Part shown: positions 56,908 to 64,000 of the stretch, one piece after another
Layout of the letters: each line of letters starts with the position of its first letter
Position numbering within the stretch: the first letter of the stretch is position 1
Assembly (NCBI RefSeq): GCF_030733685.1
Contig: NZ_JASHIM010000018.1
Coordinates: 30,750-94,749 of the forward strand
DNA: 64,000 bases
Origin: Roseovarius sp. MMSF_3281
GTDB taxonomy: Bacteria; Pseudomonadota; Alphaproteobacteria; Rhodobacterales; Rhodobacteraceae
Direction of reading: 5' to 3'
Translations under genes and position numbers: made by a program
Notes under the pieces: generated by a model
Told to the model about the DNA's origin: nothing
Database searches by the model: none
What the model saw: the letters and a program-made list of their open reading frames with translations, nothing else

Positions 56908-57140
56908 CTAAGGGAGAACAGAACACACGAGACAGCAAGACCATTGAAATGATGGAGCACAGTCAGCCCGTCAGCCGAGACACCCCGTCGAATGTCAGGG
57001 ACAACCAATTGTCCGAGAACCAGTTTGGGACTTGGTTTGCGGAAACCATCAGGGCCAGCGGCCGCGTGCGCCGCGCAAACAGGCCGGACACACGTCTGTT
57101 TCTGACCAGTGCGAAATTAGGTTCAAAAATGTCTTGCTAT
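56908..57140 (+). ncRNA. Candidate IS1111-type guide (seek/bridge) RNA region
   Basis: IS1111-group elements encode their guide RNA between the transposase and the right end. Here about 230 bases without a gene fill that place and contain clear stems: GGACAA-CCAA-TTGTCC (56999-57014) and GGTTT-GCGG-AAACC (about 57034-57047), then a GC-rich block. Guide and donor loops cannot be assigned by eye. Expression is unknown. Confidence 0.45.
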
Positions 57141-57155
57141 GCAGGAGCTATCCAC
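57141..57155 (-). repeat. Right (sub)terminal inverted repeat of the IS110 element
   Basis: GCAGGAGCTATCCAC is the perfect reverse complement of 56243-56257. Confidence 0.85.
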
Positions 57156-57159
57156 ACAG

Positions 57160-57310
57160 GACGGTTCCCGATGACGGCGGTGGCACAGACATTAGGCGTG
57201 TCTCGTTCGAAACTGCATTAACGGCAGAACGGAAGCACGAAGCCGCGTCGGAGCTTTCATGAAGCTCAAGACGCGGCGGCCCTGCCACGCATCGAGCGCC
57301 TTAGATGCCT
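57160..57310 (+). pseudogene. IS3-family transposase OrfB N-terminal remnant
   Basis: Reads RFPMTAVAQTLGVSRSKLH, a stop, then RQNGSTKPRRSFHEAQDAAA and LPRIERL, matching the start of IS3-family OrfB before its integrase core. The match fades after about 57305, so the catalytic DDE domain is gone. It is the right-hand part of the element interrupted at about 56241. Confidence 0.75.
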
Positions 57311-57658
57311 GTGCATACTGCTTGGATTGCCGTCTAGGTGAATGGACCGGAACAAGTGATATCGGCCACCTTGTTTCGCCCGCTCCCGTCATTGAGCTTC
57401 CCGTCGCATGATTAAGGGCCACGCGACAATCGCGTCAATGAATCCTGACTGTCAGGCCGCTGAAATTCAGATCAGCATTGCAGTGATGAACCAACCCGAA
57501 GCCGTAGCTTGATTTGAATCCAGTAAGGATAAACTTACGACGGAACCTGCTTCATGCAAAGTAAATATCCCCGAGTATGGACAAATAATTTATGTATGTG
57601 TATTTGTGCGTGTGGCTGATGGCTAATCAGGGATGTTAAAATACAGGGAGCCTAGGAA
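57311..57658. other. AT-rich gap upstream of the catabolic cluster
   Basis: About 350 bases with no gene seen. It should contain the promoter of the acyl-CoA dehydrogenase; an AT-rich stretch with AATAATTTATGTATG at 57585-57600 is a possible -10 area. GGGAG at 57646-57650 is the ribosome-site candidate. Confidence 0.4.
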
Positions 57659-58810
57659 ATGGAGCCAACACCATCTGACAGGTATTGGAAGCCCATGGTT
57701 GATCCGGATTACGTGCATGCGGTTAGGAGTTTCGCGCAAATGCATGTTTCTCCGATCGCGCATCAAATTGATCGCGATGATGTATACCCGCTGGAGTTTG
57801 TACGTAAGTTCGGGGCTGAGGGGTTCACCAAAGGTATCCTCGCCCCTGAATATGGAGGGCATGGCGACTACCGAAAGACCATCGCGCTGTTCGAAGAAAT
57901 TGGCTATGCGAGCTGCGCTGCAGCCGTTTCGATAATATCGATCTTGCAAGCGCAAACGATGATTTGGAAATACGGTTCGCATGAACTGAAAGAACTTTAT
58001 ATTCCAAAACTCAATTCAGGGATGACGGCCTCTTACTCTCTGACGGAGGAAAGTCATGGAAGCGATATCCGTGCCCTTGAAACCAAGGCTTATTGGGACG
58101 GTAAGGCTTGGGTCTTGAATGGCGAAAAAAGCTTCGTCACATCTGGAGAGGCCGCTGAACTTATCGTTCTTTTGGCCGAAACTGAAAAAGGGGTGTCTGT
58201 ATTTTCTGTGACTCACGACATGCCAGGCGTGGAAAAATATGTTGGTGAGCATTCGTCGACATTTGGTCTTCGAAATGGTGCTCACGTGAACATGAAACTC
58301 GAAGATGTTCGAGTGCCGGCCAGCCATCTAATCGGAGAAGAAGGACGCGGTGTTAAGCAGGCAGTTACAACAATGGCACACTCGCGAACCTGTACGGCCG
58401 CGATTTTCGTTGGTATTGCTAGGGCCGCTTTTGATGGCGCGTTGCGTCGTGCCCGTGGCCGCGTGGCTTTTGATAATACCGTTTTATCATTTCAGGGAAT
58501 ACAATGGTATTTTGCTGAAATGTTTACCGAGATCGAGGCGGCTCGTTCTCTTACTTATCGTGCGGCCGATGCTCTGAATGAAAACGATGCTCTCGACCGG
58601 CATACAAGTGTTGCTAAATTGAAAGCAGGCTCTGTAGCAACAGATGTATCCTTAAAAGCGATGCAGATTTGTGGTGCCTGGGGCACTTCCGACAAGACAC
58701 CTTTCTCTCGCTTTGTCCGAGATTCCAAAACCTATGAAATTGGTGCGGGTTCGTCAGAGATTATGAAGAACACGATTGCGAAGTATCTTATTCGGGAACT
58801 CGATTCATGA
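57659..58810 (+). CDS. Acyl-CoA dehydrogenase family protein
   Basis: A 383-aa FAD enzyme. The N-terminal helical domain, the FAD-binding SLTEESHGSDIRALETKA (in part), NGEKSFVTSGEA and the C-terminal EIGAGSSEIMKNTIAKYL are present. In MCAD-like enzymes the catalytic Glu is in the YEGTSQI position; here that position is Ala (GAGSSEI), as in several other branches, so the base may lie elsewhere. It is coupled to the ligase gene by an ATGA overlap. ATG 57659 is used; ATG 57695 is possible. Confidence 0.9.
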   Translation: MEPTPSDRYWKPMVDPDYVHAVRSFAQMHVSPIAHQIDRDDVYPLEFVRKFGAEGFTKGILAPEYGGHGDYRKTIALFEEIGYASCAAAVSIISILQAQTMIWKYGSHELKELYIPKLNSGMTASYSLTEESHGSDIRALETKAYWDGKAWVLNGEKSFVTSGEAAELIVLLAETEKGVSVFSVTHDMPGVEKYVGEHSSTFGLRNGAHVNMKLEDVRVPASHLIGEEGRGVKQAVTTMAHSRTCTAAIFVGIARAAFDGALRRARGRVAFDNTVLSFQGIQWYFAEMFTEIEAARSLTYRAADALNENDALDRHTSVAKLKAGSVATDVSLKAMQICGAWGTSDKTPFSRFVRDSKTYEIGAGSSEIMKNTIAKYLIRELDS

Positions 58811-60309
58811 ATCCATCCAGCATTAGCGAGTTGTTAGCACAGAATGGCGATCGCGAATTTCTAGTAACAGAAGAGGGAAGTTACACGTACGCCGAAATCC
58901 ATGAATTATCGCGGCGATTTGCGACTTTGCTTCGGAAACATGGAGTTCAGCAGAAAGACCATATTGCCATTCTTGCGGGAAACCACGCTTCGTTCATCGT
59001 GTCATGGTTTGGCGCTGCGCTAGCGGGCGCAATAGCCGCGACCTTGAATAACCAACTGCTCGCAGAAGGCCTTCGTTACACAATAAGTCAATCGGACAGC
59101 CGACTAATAGTCGGGGATCGAGAATGGATAGAGTCCAGTTATCACGATCTCAACGAAGAACAAAAATTACTCCCGCTCATAAAAATAGAGAGTGAGGCGT
59201 CTTTTTTCGAGATGCTGCTTGACTATGAGCCAGGTGAGGAAACCATGCTTCCGATGACGGAACCGCTGGCGATTTTGTATACTTCTGGCACAACTGGCCT
59301 GCCCAAAGGGGTTATGAACAGTCAAATCGCCTATTGGCGGTCAGGATGGCAAGCCGCCAAGTTGTTGGAGCTAACACCCGAGGACCGTCTGATGGTGTTC
59401 CTGCCAATGTTTCATGTTAATCCTCAAATGATGGGCACTATGAGCTGTATGTGTGCAGGTGCCACAATGCTTCTTCGTCCCAAGTTTTCGGCTAGCAAGT
59501 TCTTTGAAGACGCTGAACGTCTAGGGGCAACCGGTTGCACTTATGTTGGGACAATTTTGTCGATACTTGTGAACCGGTATAAGGATGAGCAGAAAAACCA
59601 TGGTATTCGTTTCTGCTTTGGGGCTGGCGCTCCTACGGGAGTTTGGCGCACGGTAGAAGAACGCTTTGGCATTCAAGTTTTAGAAGTCTACGGAATGACT
59701 GAGCTTGGAGGTTGGACATCCAGTAATTCACGCAACGAAAGCCGCTTTGGTTCGTGCGGCAAGGTACGTGAGGATATTGAACTAAAAGTACAGGATGAGG
59801 ATGGCGTTGAAGTACCCGTCGGTGTGAATGGGGAAATCGTAGGGCGCCCAATTGAACCTTATTCGATTTTGTCTGGCTACTGGAATAAGCCAGACAAAAT
59901 GGTGGAAAGTTGTAACAACCTTTGGTTCCACAGTGGCGATCGCGGGCATTTTGATGAAGATGGGTTCTTATATTATCAGGGGCGTATCAAAGAACTAATA
60001 CGCCGAGGAGGTGAGATGTTCTCGCCGATTGAATTGGAGGCTAGCCTGATTCATATGAATGGCGTTCTCGATTGCGCGTTTGTCGGCGTGCCGGATCCGA
60101 TTATGGACGAGGAAATCAAGGCCGTTGTCGTTGCGAACTCTGAAATTACGCCTCAAATGATCGTCGATTTTCTCAAAGGGCAATTCCCCAAGTACATGAT
60201 GCCTCGCTATATTGAACTCGTTCGGGAGATCCCGAAAACTGCCAACGAGAAAATCCAGCGAGAAAGATTGAAAAGTGTAGAGTTCCCGGTGGTTGATTTG
60301 GGAAAGTAG
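58807..60309 (+). CDS. AMP-forming acyl-CoA synthetase
   Basis: A 500-aa ANL-family ligase that forms an acyl-CoA from an unidentified carboxylate. Motifs: P-loop LYTSGTTGLPKG, the YGMTELGGW A5 region, GDRGHFDEDGFLYYQGR hinge and catalytic Lys in KTANEKIQRER. Its overlap with the dehydrogenase (ATGA) resembles pairs such as CaiC/CaiA or alicyclic-acid AliA/AliB, but the substrate cannot be read here. A hairpin follows. Confidence 0.92.
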   Translation: MNPSSISELLAQNGDREFLVTEEGSYTYAEIHELSRRFATLLRKHGVQQKDHIAILAGNHASFIVSWFGAALAGAIAATLNNQLLAEGLRYTISQSDSRLIVGDREWIESSYHDLNEEQKLLPLIKIESEASFFEMLLDYEPGEETMLPMTEPLAILYTSGTTGLPKGVMNSQIAYWRSGWQAAKLLELTPEDRLMVFLPMFHVNPQMMGTMSCMCAGATMLLRPKFSASKFFEDAERLGATGCTYVGTILSILVNRYKDEQKNHGIRFCFGAGAPTGVWRTVEERFGIQVLEVYGMTELGGWTSSNSRNESRFGSCGKVREDIELKVQDEDGVEVPVGVNGEIVGRPIEPYSILSGYWNKPDKMVESCNNLWFHSGDRGHFDEDGFLYYQGRIKELIRRGGEMFSPIELEASLIHMNGVLDCAFVGVPDPIMDEEIKAVVVANSEITPQMIVDFLKGQFPKYMMPRYIELVREIPKTANEKIQRERLKSVEFPVVDLGK

Positions 60310-60322
60310 ATGGCTGCCGTAT

Positions 60323-60352
60323 GAAGTGGTCCCAGAAAATTGGGACCACTTC
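60323..60352. terminator. Hairpin between convergent ligase and iclR genes
   Basis: GAAGTGGTCCCA (60323-60334) and TGGGACCACTTC (60341-60352) form a perfect 12-bp stem with loop GAAAAT. No T-tract on either strand, so it would be a bidirectional terminator of the weak type, or alternatively an operator-like palindrome. Confidence 0.6.
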
Positions 60353-60369
60353 ACTCTTATTGGGAAGCG

Positions 60370-61125
60370 CTACTCAACATTCAGGAATTTCTTGGCTGCT
60401 TTTCTCATTAGGTCCGCCACGTATTCCATACGCTCGCTCATGCGTTCGGTAGGACCAGAAACCAGAATTGCGTAGTTGTAGGGCTGAGTATCCAAAGGTA
60501 ATGCAACACCGCTTAAGTTCTCGGCGAAACGACCGGAGCTCCCGAACCAACCGCGATCAAGCGACGCAGCGATAACGTTTTCAACGTCCTCAGTACTCAT
60601 AAGTGTTTCGTCCGTGAACTTTTTGAAACTGGTCTTCTTGAGTACTCGTTTTCGCTGACTGGATGGCATCTGGGACAATAGGGCCAGTCCGATAACTGTA
60701 GTATATAGAGGAATTGTTTGCCCAACCTTTGCGGCAAATTTGACGTAGTCGCTTGACTCACATACTTGAAGGAATAGAGCCTCAGTGCCGCTGGCGACGC
60801 CGAGCACCGCAGTCTCCCCGGTTTTCTCGGAAAGATACTCCAGCATATCCTGAATGGCTTCAGAGGGCGGTTGAGATAGGTGAATTTGCTCTATAATGGT
60901 TGCCCATTTCGTGGAGGGGTACAGCCCACCTTTTGGCGTGGGCTCATATAAATATCCAAGACGAGTAAGTGTTGATAGCAAATTATAGGTGCTTGAGCGC
61001 GGCCAGTTCAATTTGGTCGATACTTGGGAAAGTGTCGCAGGCTGGCCTGTTTTGGCAAAGAATTCTAAAAGTTCAACAACCTGCGCGGCTTGTTTGACGA
61101 TCTTGTCTTGACGATCATTGGACAT
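60370..61125 (-). CDS. IclR-family transcriptional regulator
   Basis: A 251-aa regulator with an N-terminal winged HTH (VELLEFFAKTGQPATLSQVS, NWPRSSTYNLLSTLTRLGYLY) and a C-terminal ligand-binding GAF-like domain. IclR proteins sense organic acids or aromatic compounds. ATG 61125 has AAGGAG seven bases upstream. It lies between the ligase/dehydrogenase pair and the TRAP transporter, so it likely controls one or both, with the transported acid or its CoA ester as effector. Confidence 0.9.
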   Translation of the reverse strand: MSNDRQDKIVKQAAQVVELLEFFAKTGQPATLSQVSTKLNWPRSSTYNLLSTLTRLGYLYEPTPKGGLYPSTKWATIIEQIHLSQPPSEAIQDMLEYLSEKTGETAVLGVASGTEALFLQVCESSDYVKFAAKVGQTIPLYTTVIGLALLSQMPSSQRKRVLKKTSFKKFTDETLMSTEDVENVIAASLDRGWFGSSGRFAENLSGVALPLDTQPYNYAILVSGPTERMSERMEYVADLMRKAAKKFLNVE

Positions 61126-61433
61126 TTGCCACTCCTTGTTCCGAGCATTCATTGCTATTCTTTGCCTCTATCCGTATCTCTGCCACCCCTCACAATGAGA
61201 AGCACTTATGCAGTGTAAGATCTTGCCTTCGTCGCCCTCTATATTCGAGCTAAAAGCGTACGGAGCAGGTCACTTGCGATGTATAACTCGGCCCGGACAC
61301 GTTCTGAAGTGTCTAGTATGATCTACTTCATCGCATAGCCACCGGCAAAATGACCGTTACTATCCTCAGATCGCTATTACACTCAGGCATTCCATCGAAT
61401 TCACACTGTTCATCAAAAGTAAGATCAGAGCTG
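61126..61433. other. Gap between dctM and iclR
   Basis: About 310 bases with no gene. It holds the iclR promoter region and the end of the TRAP transcript. No clear operator palindrome or T-tailed terminator could be identified by eye. Confidence 0.4.
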
Positions 61434-62720
61434 TTACCTACTAAAGGGCAGCCAAAGTGCTAACTGCGGAAATGCAGAAAGAAGAACGGCGACCATTAAC
61501 ATTAAGAACACGAAAGGCAATGCCCCAAATGAGATGTCTTTGAGGGAGATCGCATGTGCAACCGCTTTGATTGCGAACAGATTCATCCCAACGGGAGGTG
61601 TGATAAGTCCAACCTCTAGGAGCAGTACAAGCACCACGCCAAACCAAATGGGGTCATACCCCAGTTGAAGAATTATCGGATGGACCACCGGCACTGTCAT
61701 TAACAAAAGCGAAATAGCATCCACAAACATTCCCAAGACCAAATAGATCAATGCCAAGATCAAGAGAATCACCGCAGGCGGCCATGCCACCGAAGCCACC
61801 AGGTCACTTACGATCGTGTTAAATCCCCAAGTAAAAACCGCATATGAGAATAATTGTGCCCCTACAATGATGAACAATAACATTGCGGTTAGGCGTACAG
61901 ACTCGACTGCAGCTTCGGTAAGGCGGGGAATTGTCAGAGACTTCCCCAGGAGCGCCACGACCAAAGAAACGGCAACACCACCAGCCGCAGCCTCAGAGGC
62001 TGTCATCCACCCCATGTAAATCGTAATCAGCACTGATAGAATAATCACCGTAAGCGGCAATGCATCCCAAAGTAGGTTACTACGATCCTCGGCTTCCGAA
62101 ATATTCTCGGGCAAAGGTGCAATAGTTGGATCGACTAGTGCGCGCATAAAGATGTAAAGGTGAAACATAGCCAGCAACAAGAATGCCGGCGCAATAGCCG
62201 CGATGAATACCAACCCAATGGATTCTTCTATCAGTGAGCAATAAATGATCAACGGAATGCTGGGAGGAATCAAGATTCCGAGTGTCCCGCCAGCTGCCAG
62301 CGATCCGGCCGTGAGTCGGGGGTTATAGTTCAGACGCGTCTGACTTGGGACGGCAGCCGTAGCGATCGTTGAAGCCGTGGCGACACTGCTACCACTTACC
62401 GCCGAAAAAATACCGCAAGCTAAAACGTTCGCATGTAGCAATCCGCCGGGGAGCCCAATAAGAATATGTGCAAGAGAGTTGTAAAATCGTTCAGCGATGC
62501 GAGCTTTTTGCACAATCTGTCCCATCAGCAAAAACAACGGAACCGCGATAAGAGTTTCGCTTGCCATAGTGTTAAACGCTGTATGAGCAATCCCAGGCAG
62601 GTAACTCGAGCCATACGCCCATGTCCATGCAATTCCCGTTAATCCGAGCACTACTGCAATTGGGAAGCCTGCAAACAGCAAGATGACTACAGTGAGTCCC
62701 ATCAAAGATAATTCCATCAT
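61434..62720 (-). CDS. dctM: TRAP transporter large permease DctM
   Basis: A 428-aa inner-membrane protein with about 12 hydrophobic segments, the large subunit of a sodium-driven TRAP carboxylate transporter. Motifs include GLLHANVLACGIFSAVSGSS (in part), GTLGILIPPSIPLIIY and GLITPPVGMNLF. Its ATG overlaps the dctQ stop (ATGATGA), so the genes are coupled. Confidence 0.93.
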   Translation of the reverse strand: MMELSLMGLTVVILLFAGFPIAVVLGLTGIAWTWAYGSSYLPGIAHTAFNTMASETLIAVPLFLLMGQIVQKARIAERFYNSLAHILIGLPGGLLHANVLACGIFSAVSGSSVATASTIATAAVPSQTRLNYNPRLTAGSLAAGGTLGILIPPSIPLIIYCSLIEESIGLVFIAAIAPAFLLLAMFHLYIFMRALVDPTIAPLPENISEAEDRSNLLWDALPLTVIILSVLITIYMGWMTASEAAAGGVAVSLVVALLGKSLTIPRLTEAAVESVRLTAMLLFIIVGAQLFSYAVFTWGFNTIVSDLVASVAWPPAVILLILALIYLVLGMFVDAISLLLMTVPVVHPIILQLGYDPIWFGVVLVLLLEVGLITPPVGMNLFAIKAVAHAISLKDISFGALPFVFLMLMVAVLLSAFPQLALWLPFSR

Positions 62721-63223
62721 TGGCTCTGACCTTTGCTTTCGTTCTTACGGAAACAGAGTAATGCTTGACTGATGGCACCGAGCGCCAACCCAAAGATCAC
62801 GCCAAACTGTAAAATTGAAACGGGTAGGCGTAGAACTCCGGATTCTCGAACGCCGCTCTGGTAGTTTTTCAAGGCAAGGCCTCCACAATACCAAATCAGG
62901 ACACCAATGAACGTGAGCGTTAATATTAGTCCGATGTATTCAAGCACGTCTTGCACGGCCTTCGGAACGAAATGCTTAAAGATATCTGCGGAAAGGTGTG
63001 CGCGGTTTCGGTTTAGCCAAGGCAAGCAAAACACGGTCATCCATGCCATGAGAATTCCGCTAAGTTCTGAACCCAAGAAAAACTCAATAAGCAGCATTCT
63101 GCACACGACTTCGATCAACAGCAGGATAAACAGCAGCACCAAGCAAACGACCGCAACAAATTGGGCAAGGCGTTCCATACCTTGCCCATAGCGACGGCCA
63201 GAAGTGTCCTGACTCCAGCTCAT
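62717..63223 (-). CDS. dctQ: TRAP transporter small permease DctQ
   Basis: A 168-aa protein with four hydrophobic segments, the small membrane subunit of the TRAP complex. The motif LPWLNRNRAHLSADIF is characteristic of DctQ. ATG 63223 overlaps the stop of the binding-protein gene by one base (TGATG), supporting this start over one further upstream. Confidence 0.9.
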   Translation of the reverse strand: MSWSQDTSGRRYGQGMERLAQFVAVVCLVLLFILLLIEVVCRMLLIEFFLGSELSGILMAWMTVFCLPWLNRNRAHLSADIFKHFVPKAVQDVLEYIGLILTLTFIGVLIWYCGGLALKNYQSGVRESGVLRLPVSILQFGVIFGLALGAISQALLCFRKNESKGQSQ

Positions 63224-64000
63224 CACTGACCCACCTCGACACCGTATTCTTCTAGCATCTGGAGGCCTTTGGGGCCGGCGCGCTCGGCCCAAGCAGGGTA
63301 GGTTTCATTGACTGCGGCATTGCGAAGCTGCTCGTACAGCTCGGGCGACGGGTCAACCAGTGACAGCCCCTCTTCTCGAAGGCCTTCATGCAAATTTTCA
63401 GTATACTCCGGCATGTAGTTTCGCAGGTCTTCTTCAACTGAAGCCATTTCTTCTGAAAGAATTTCCTGATATTCACTAGGAAGAGAGTTGAAGCGATCCC
63501 TGTTAAGGATTGGCCCCGTTGAAGTCATCATAACATTCGCCAGAATGCCGCCCTTCAAGACCTCAGACCATTTAAAGCCAACCACGGCCCCCTGACCGGT
63601 GATCGTTCCATCAACAGTTCCGCGTTGCAGAGCGATGTACAATTCTCCGGGTTGAATGTTCACAGGGCTCGCACCAATGCTTGACAGAAACTCGGCTTGT
63701 TCAGGCGAGGAGCCTCGGACTTTGAGGCCTTTCAGGCCTTCAAAGCTGTCAACATCGGATGTTACCCACAATTGATAGGGGTCATAGAACCACGTTGCCA
63801 TTGGCGTGGCATTATGTTGGTCGAAGATTCCGTTCAGGTAAGTACTGATCGTCGGCTTGGACCACGCCTCAAGCTTTTGTTCTTGCATTTCCGCCGCTGT
63901 TAATAGTTCTTCAGGAAGCAGAGTGAAGTGGTCCCAGGAATCCGGACAGTCGGCTAAGGTGTATCCCAAACCTTTGAAGGGATACGAGAATGGCGAAGCG
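63223..64000 (-). CDS. dctP: TRAP transporter substrate-binding protein DctP, 5' end outside window
   Basis: The frame stays open to the window edge (FSYPFKGLGYTLADCP precedes the first visible internal start), so the signal peptide is missing. The visible 258 residues include GLKVRGSSPEQAEFLSSIG and IQPGELYIALQRGTVDG; the Arg in VRGS normally pairs with the ligand carboxylate. The ligand is unknown. Order dctP-dctQ-dctM with one- to four-base overlaps is typical. Confidence 0.9.
   Translation of the reverse strand, partial: ASPFSYPFKGLGYTLADCPDSWDHFTLLPEELLTAAEMQEQKLEAWSKPTISTYLNGIFDQHNATPMATWFYDPYQLWVTSDVDSFEGLKGLKVRGSSPEQAEFLSSIGASPVNIQPGELYIALQRGTVDGTITGQGAVVGFKWSEVLKGGILANVMMTSTGPILNRDRFNSLPSEYQEILSEEMASVEEDLRNYMPEYTENLHEGLREEGLSLVDPSPELYEQLRNAAVNETYPAWAERAGPKGLQMLEEYGVEVGQ

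Larger units (their letters stand above)
56241..57160 (+). mobile_element. IS110-family (IS1111-like) element, internally deleted, inserted in the IS3 remnant
   Basis: The element spans matching 15-base inverted repeats at 56243-56257 and 57141-57155, an IS110-type transposase with a central deletion, and a long right non-coding flank. The host gene reads ...FKPDG on the left and ...FPMTAVAQ on the right, so removal of the element restores the IS3 OrfA/OrfB junction. Subterminal inverted repeats and long 3' non-coding sequence place it in the IS1111 group. Exact ends are uncertain by a few bases. Confidence 0.8.

Noticed and set aside
58747..58765. Missing catalytic Glu in the acyl-CoA dehydrogenase
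   Set aside because: Many valid family branches have a different residue at this position and place the base elsewhere, so it is not evidence of inactivation.
60323..63937. Word GAAGTGGTCCCAG occurs at 60323 and again at 63925
   Set aside because: A repeated 13-base word is expected by chance many times in 64 kb; the second copy is inside the dctP coding sequence.

Overview
The window looks like a chromosomal segment of a marine-type alphaproteobacterium of the order Rhodobacterales (Roseobacter-like). Support comes from an NDUFA12-type complex I protein, a GapR/DUF2312 nucleoid protein, a SAM/SAH-type riboswitch in front of metK, the gene order corC-lnt-metK-trmB and clpP-clpX-NDUFA12-mlaD-DUF2155-aat-accCB, and high-GC coding sequence over the first 55 kb. 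This placement is from gene content only; no phylogeny was run.

Region by region. 1-14 kb is core housekeeping: envelope biogenesis (corC fragment, lnt, mlaD), SAM synthesis (metK), tRNA modification (trmB), ClpXP protease, acetyl-CoA carboxylase subunits (accB, accC), aat, a PAS-LuxR regulator, and a complete preQ0/preQ1 operon queC-queD-queE-queF led by a preQ1-I riboswitch. 14-26.5 kb is a coherent block I read as short-chain fatty acid (probably acetate) sensing, uptake and activation: acs, a five-gene Liv-type ABC transporter, a divergent XRE/DUF2083 regulator, a CheY-like receiver, a small two-helix membrane protein and an 896-aa SLC5-histidine kinase hybrid. 26.5-44.7 kb is mixed chromosomal sequence: a stand-alone FliM-like protein, a DksA/TraR protein, a fatty-acid-oxidation enzyme with a decayed dehydrogenase motif, gapR, tRNA-Thr(UGU), a PLP decarboxylase, a Hint protein that has lost its catalytic Cys, gatB, a lytic transglycosylase, pepN, photolyase with an overlapping DUF2256 gene, and a PuuD-like amidotransferase.

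44.7-54.1 kb holds two tandem giant acidic secreted proteins (2112 and 944 aa). They carry RTX calcium repeats, distinct N-terminal or internal adhesion-type domains (choice-of-anchor L, PA14) and near-identical C-terminal Hint domains. kynU follows.

55.5-57.3 kb is a nested wreck. A decayed IS3-family element has been split by an IS1111-like IS110 element whose transposase has an internal deletion but whose inverted repeats and long 3' non-coding flank (the expected guide-RNA position) remain. Beyond it, 57.6-64 kb is visibly more AT-rich and carries a small catabolic cluster: acyl-CoA dehydrogenase, acyl-CoA ligase, IclR regulator and a DctMQP TRAP transporter that runs off the window. It looks like an acquired uptake-and-activation module for an unidentified carboxylate.

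Most interesting signals: the two riboswitches, the acs/Liv/ScfR-like/SLC5-kinase block, the tandem RTX-Hint pair together with the Cys-less Hint paralogue, and the IS110 remnant with its candidate guide RNA.
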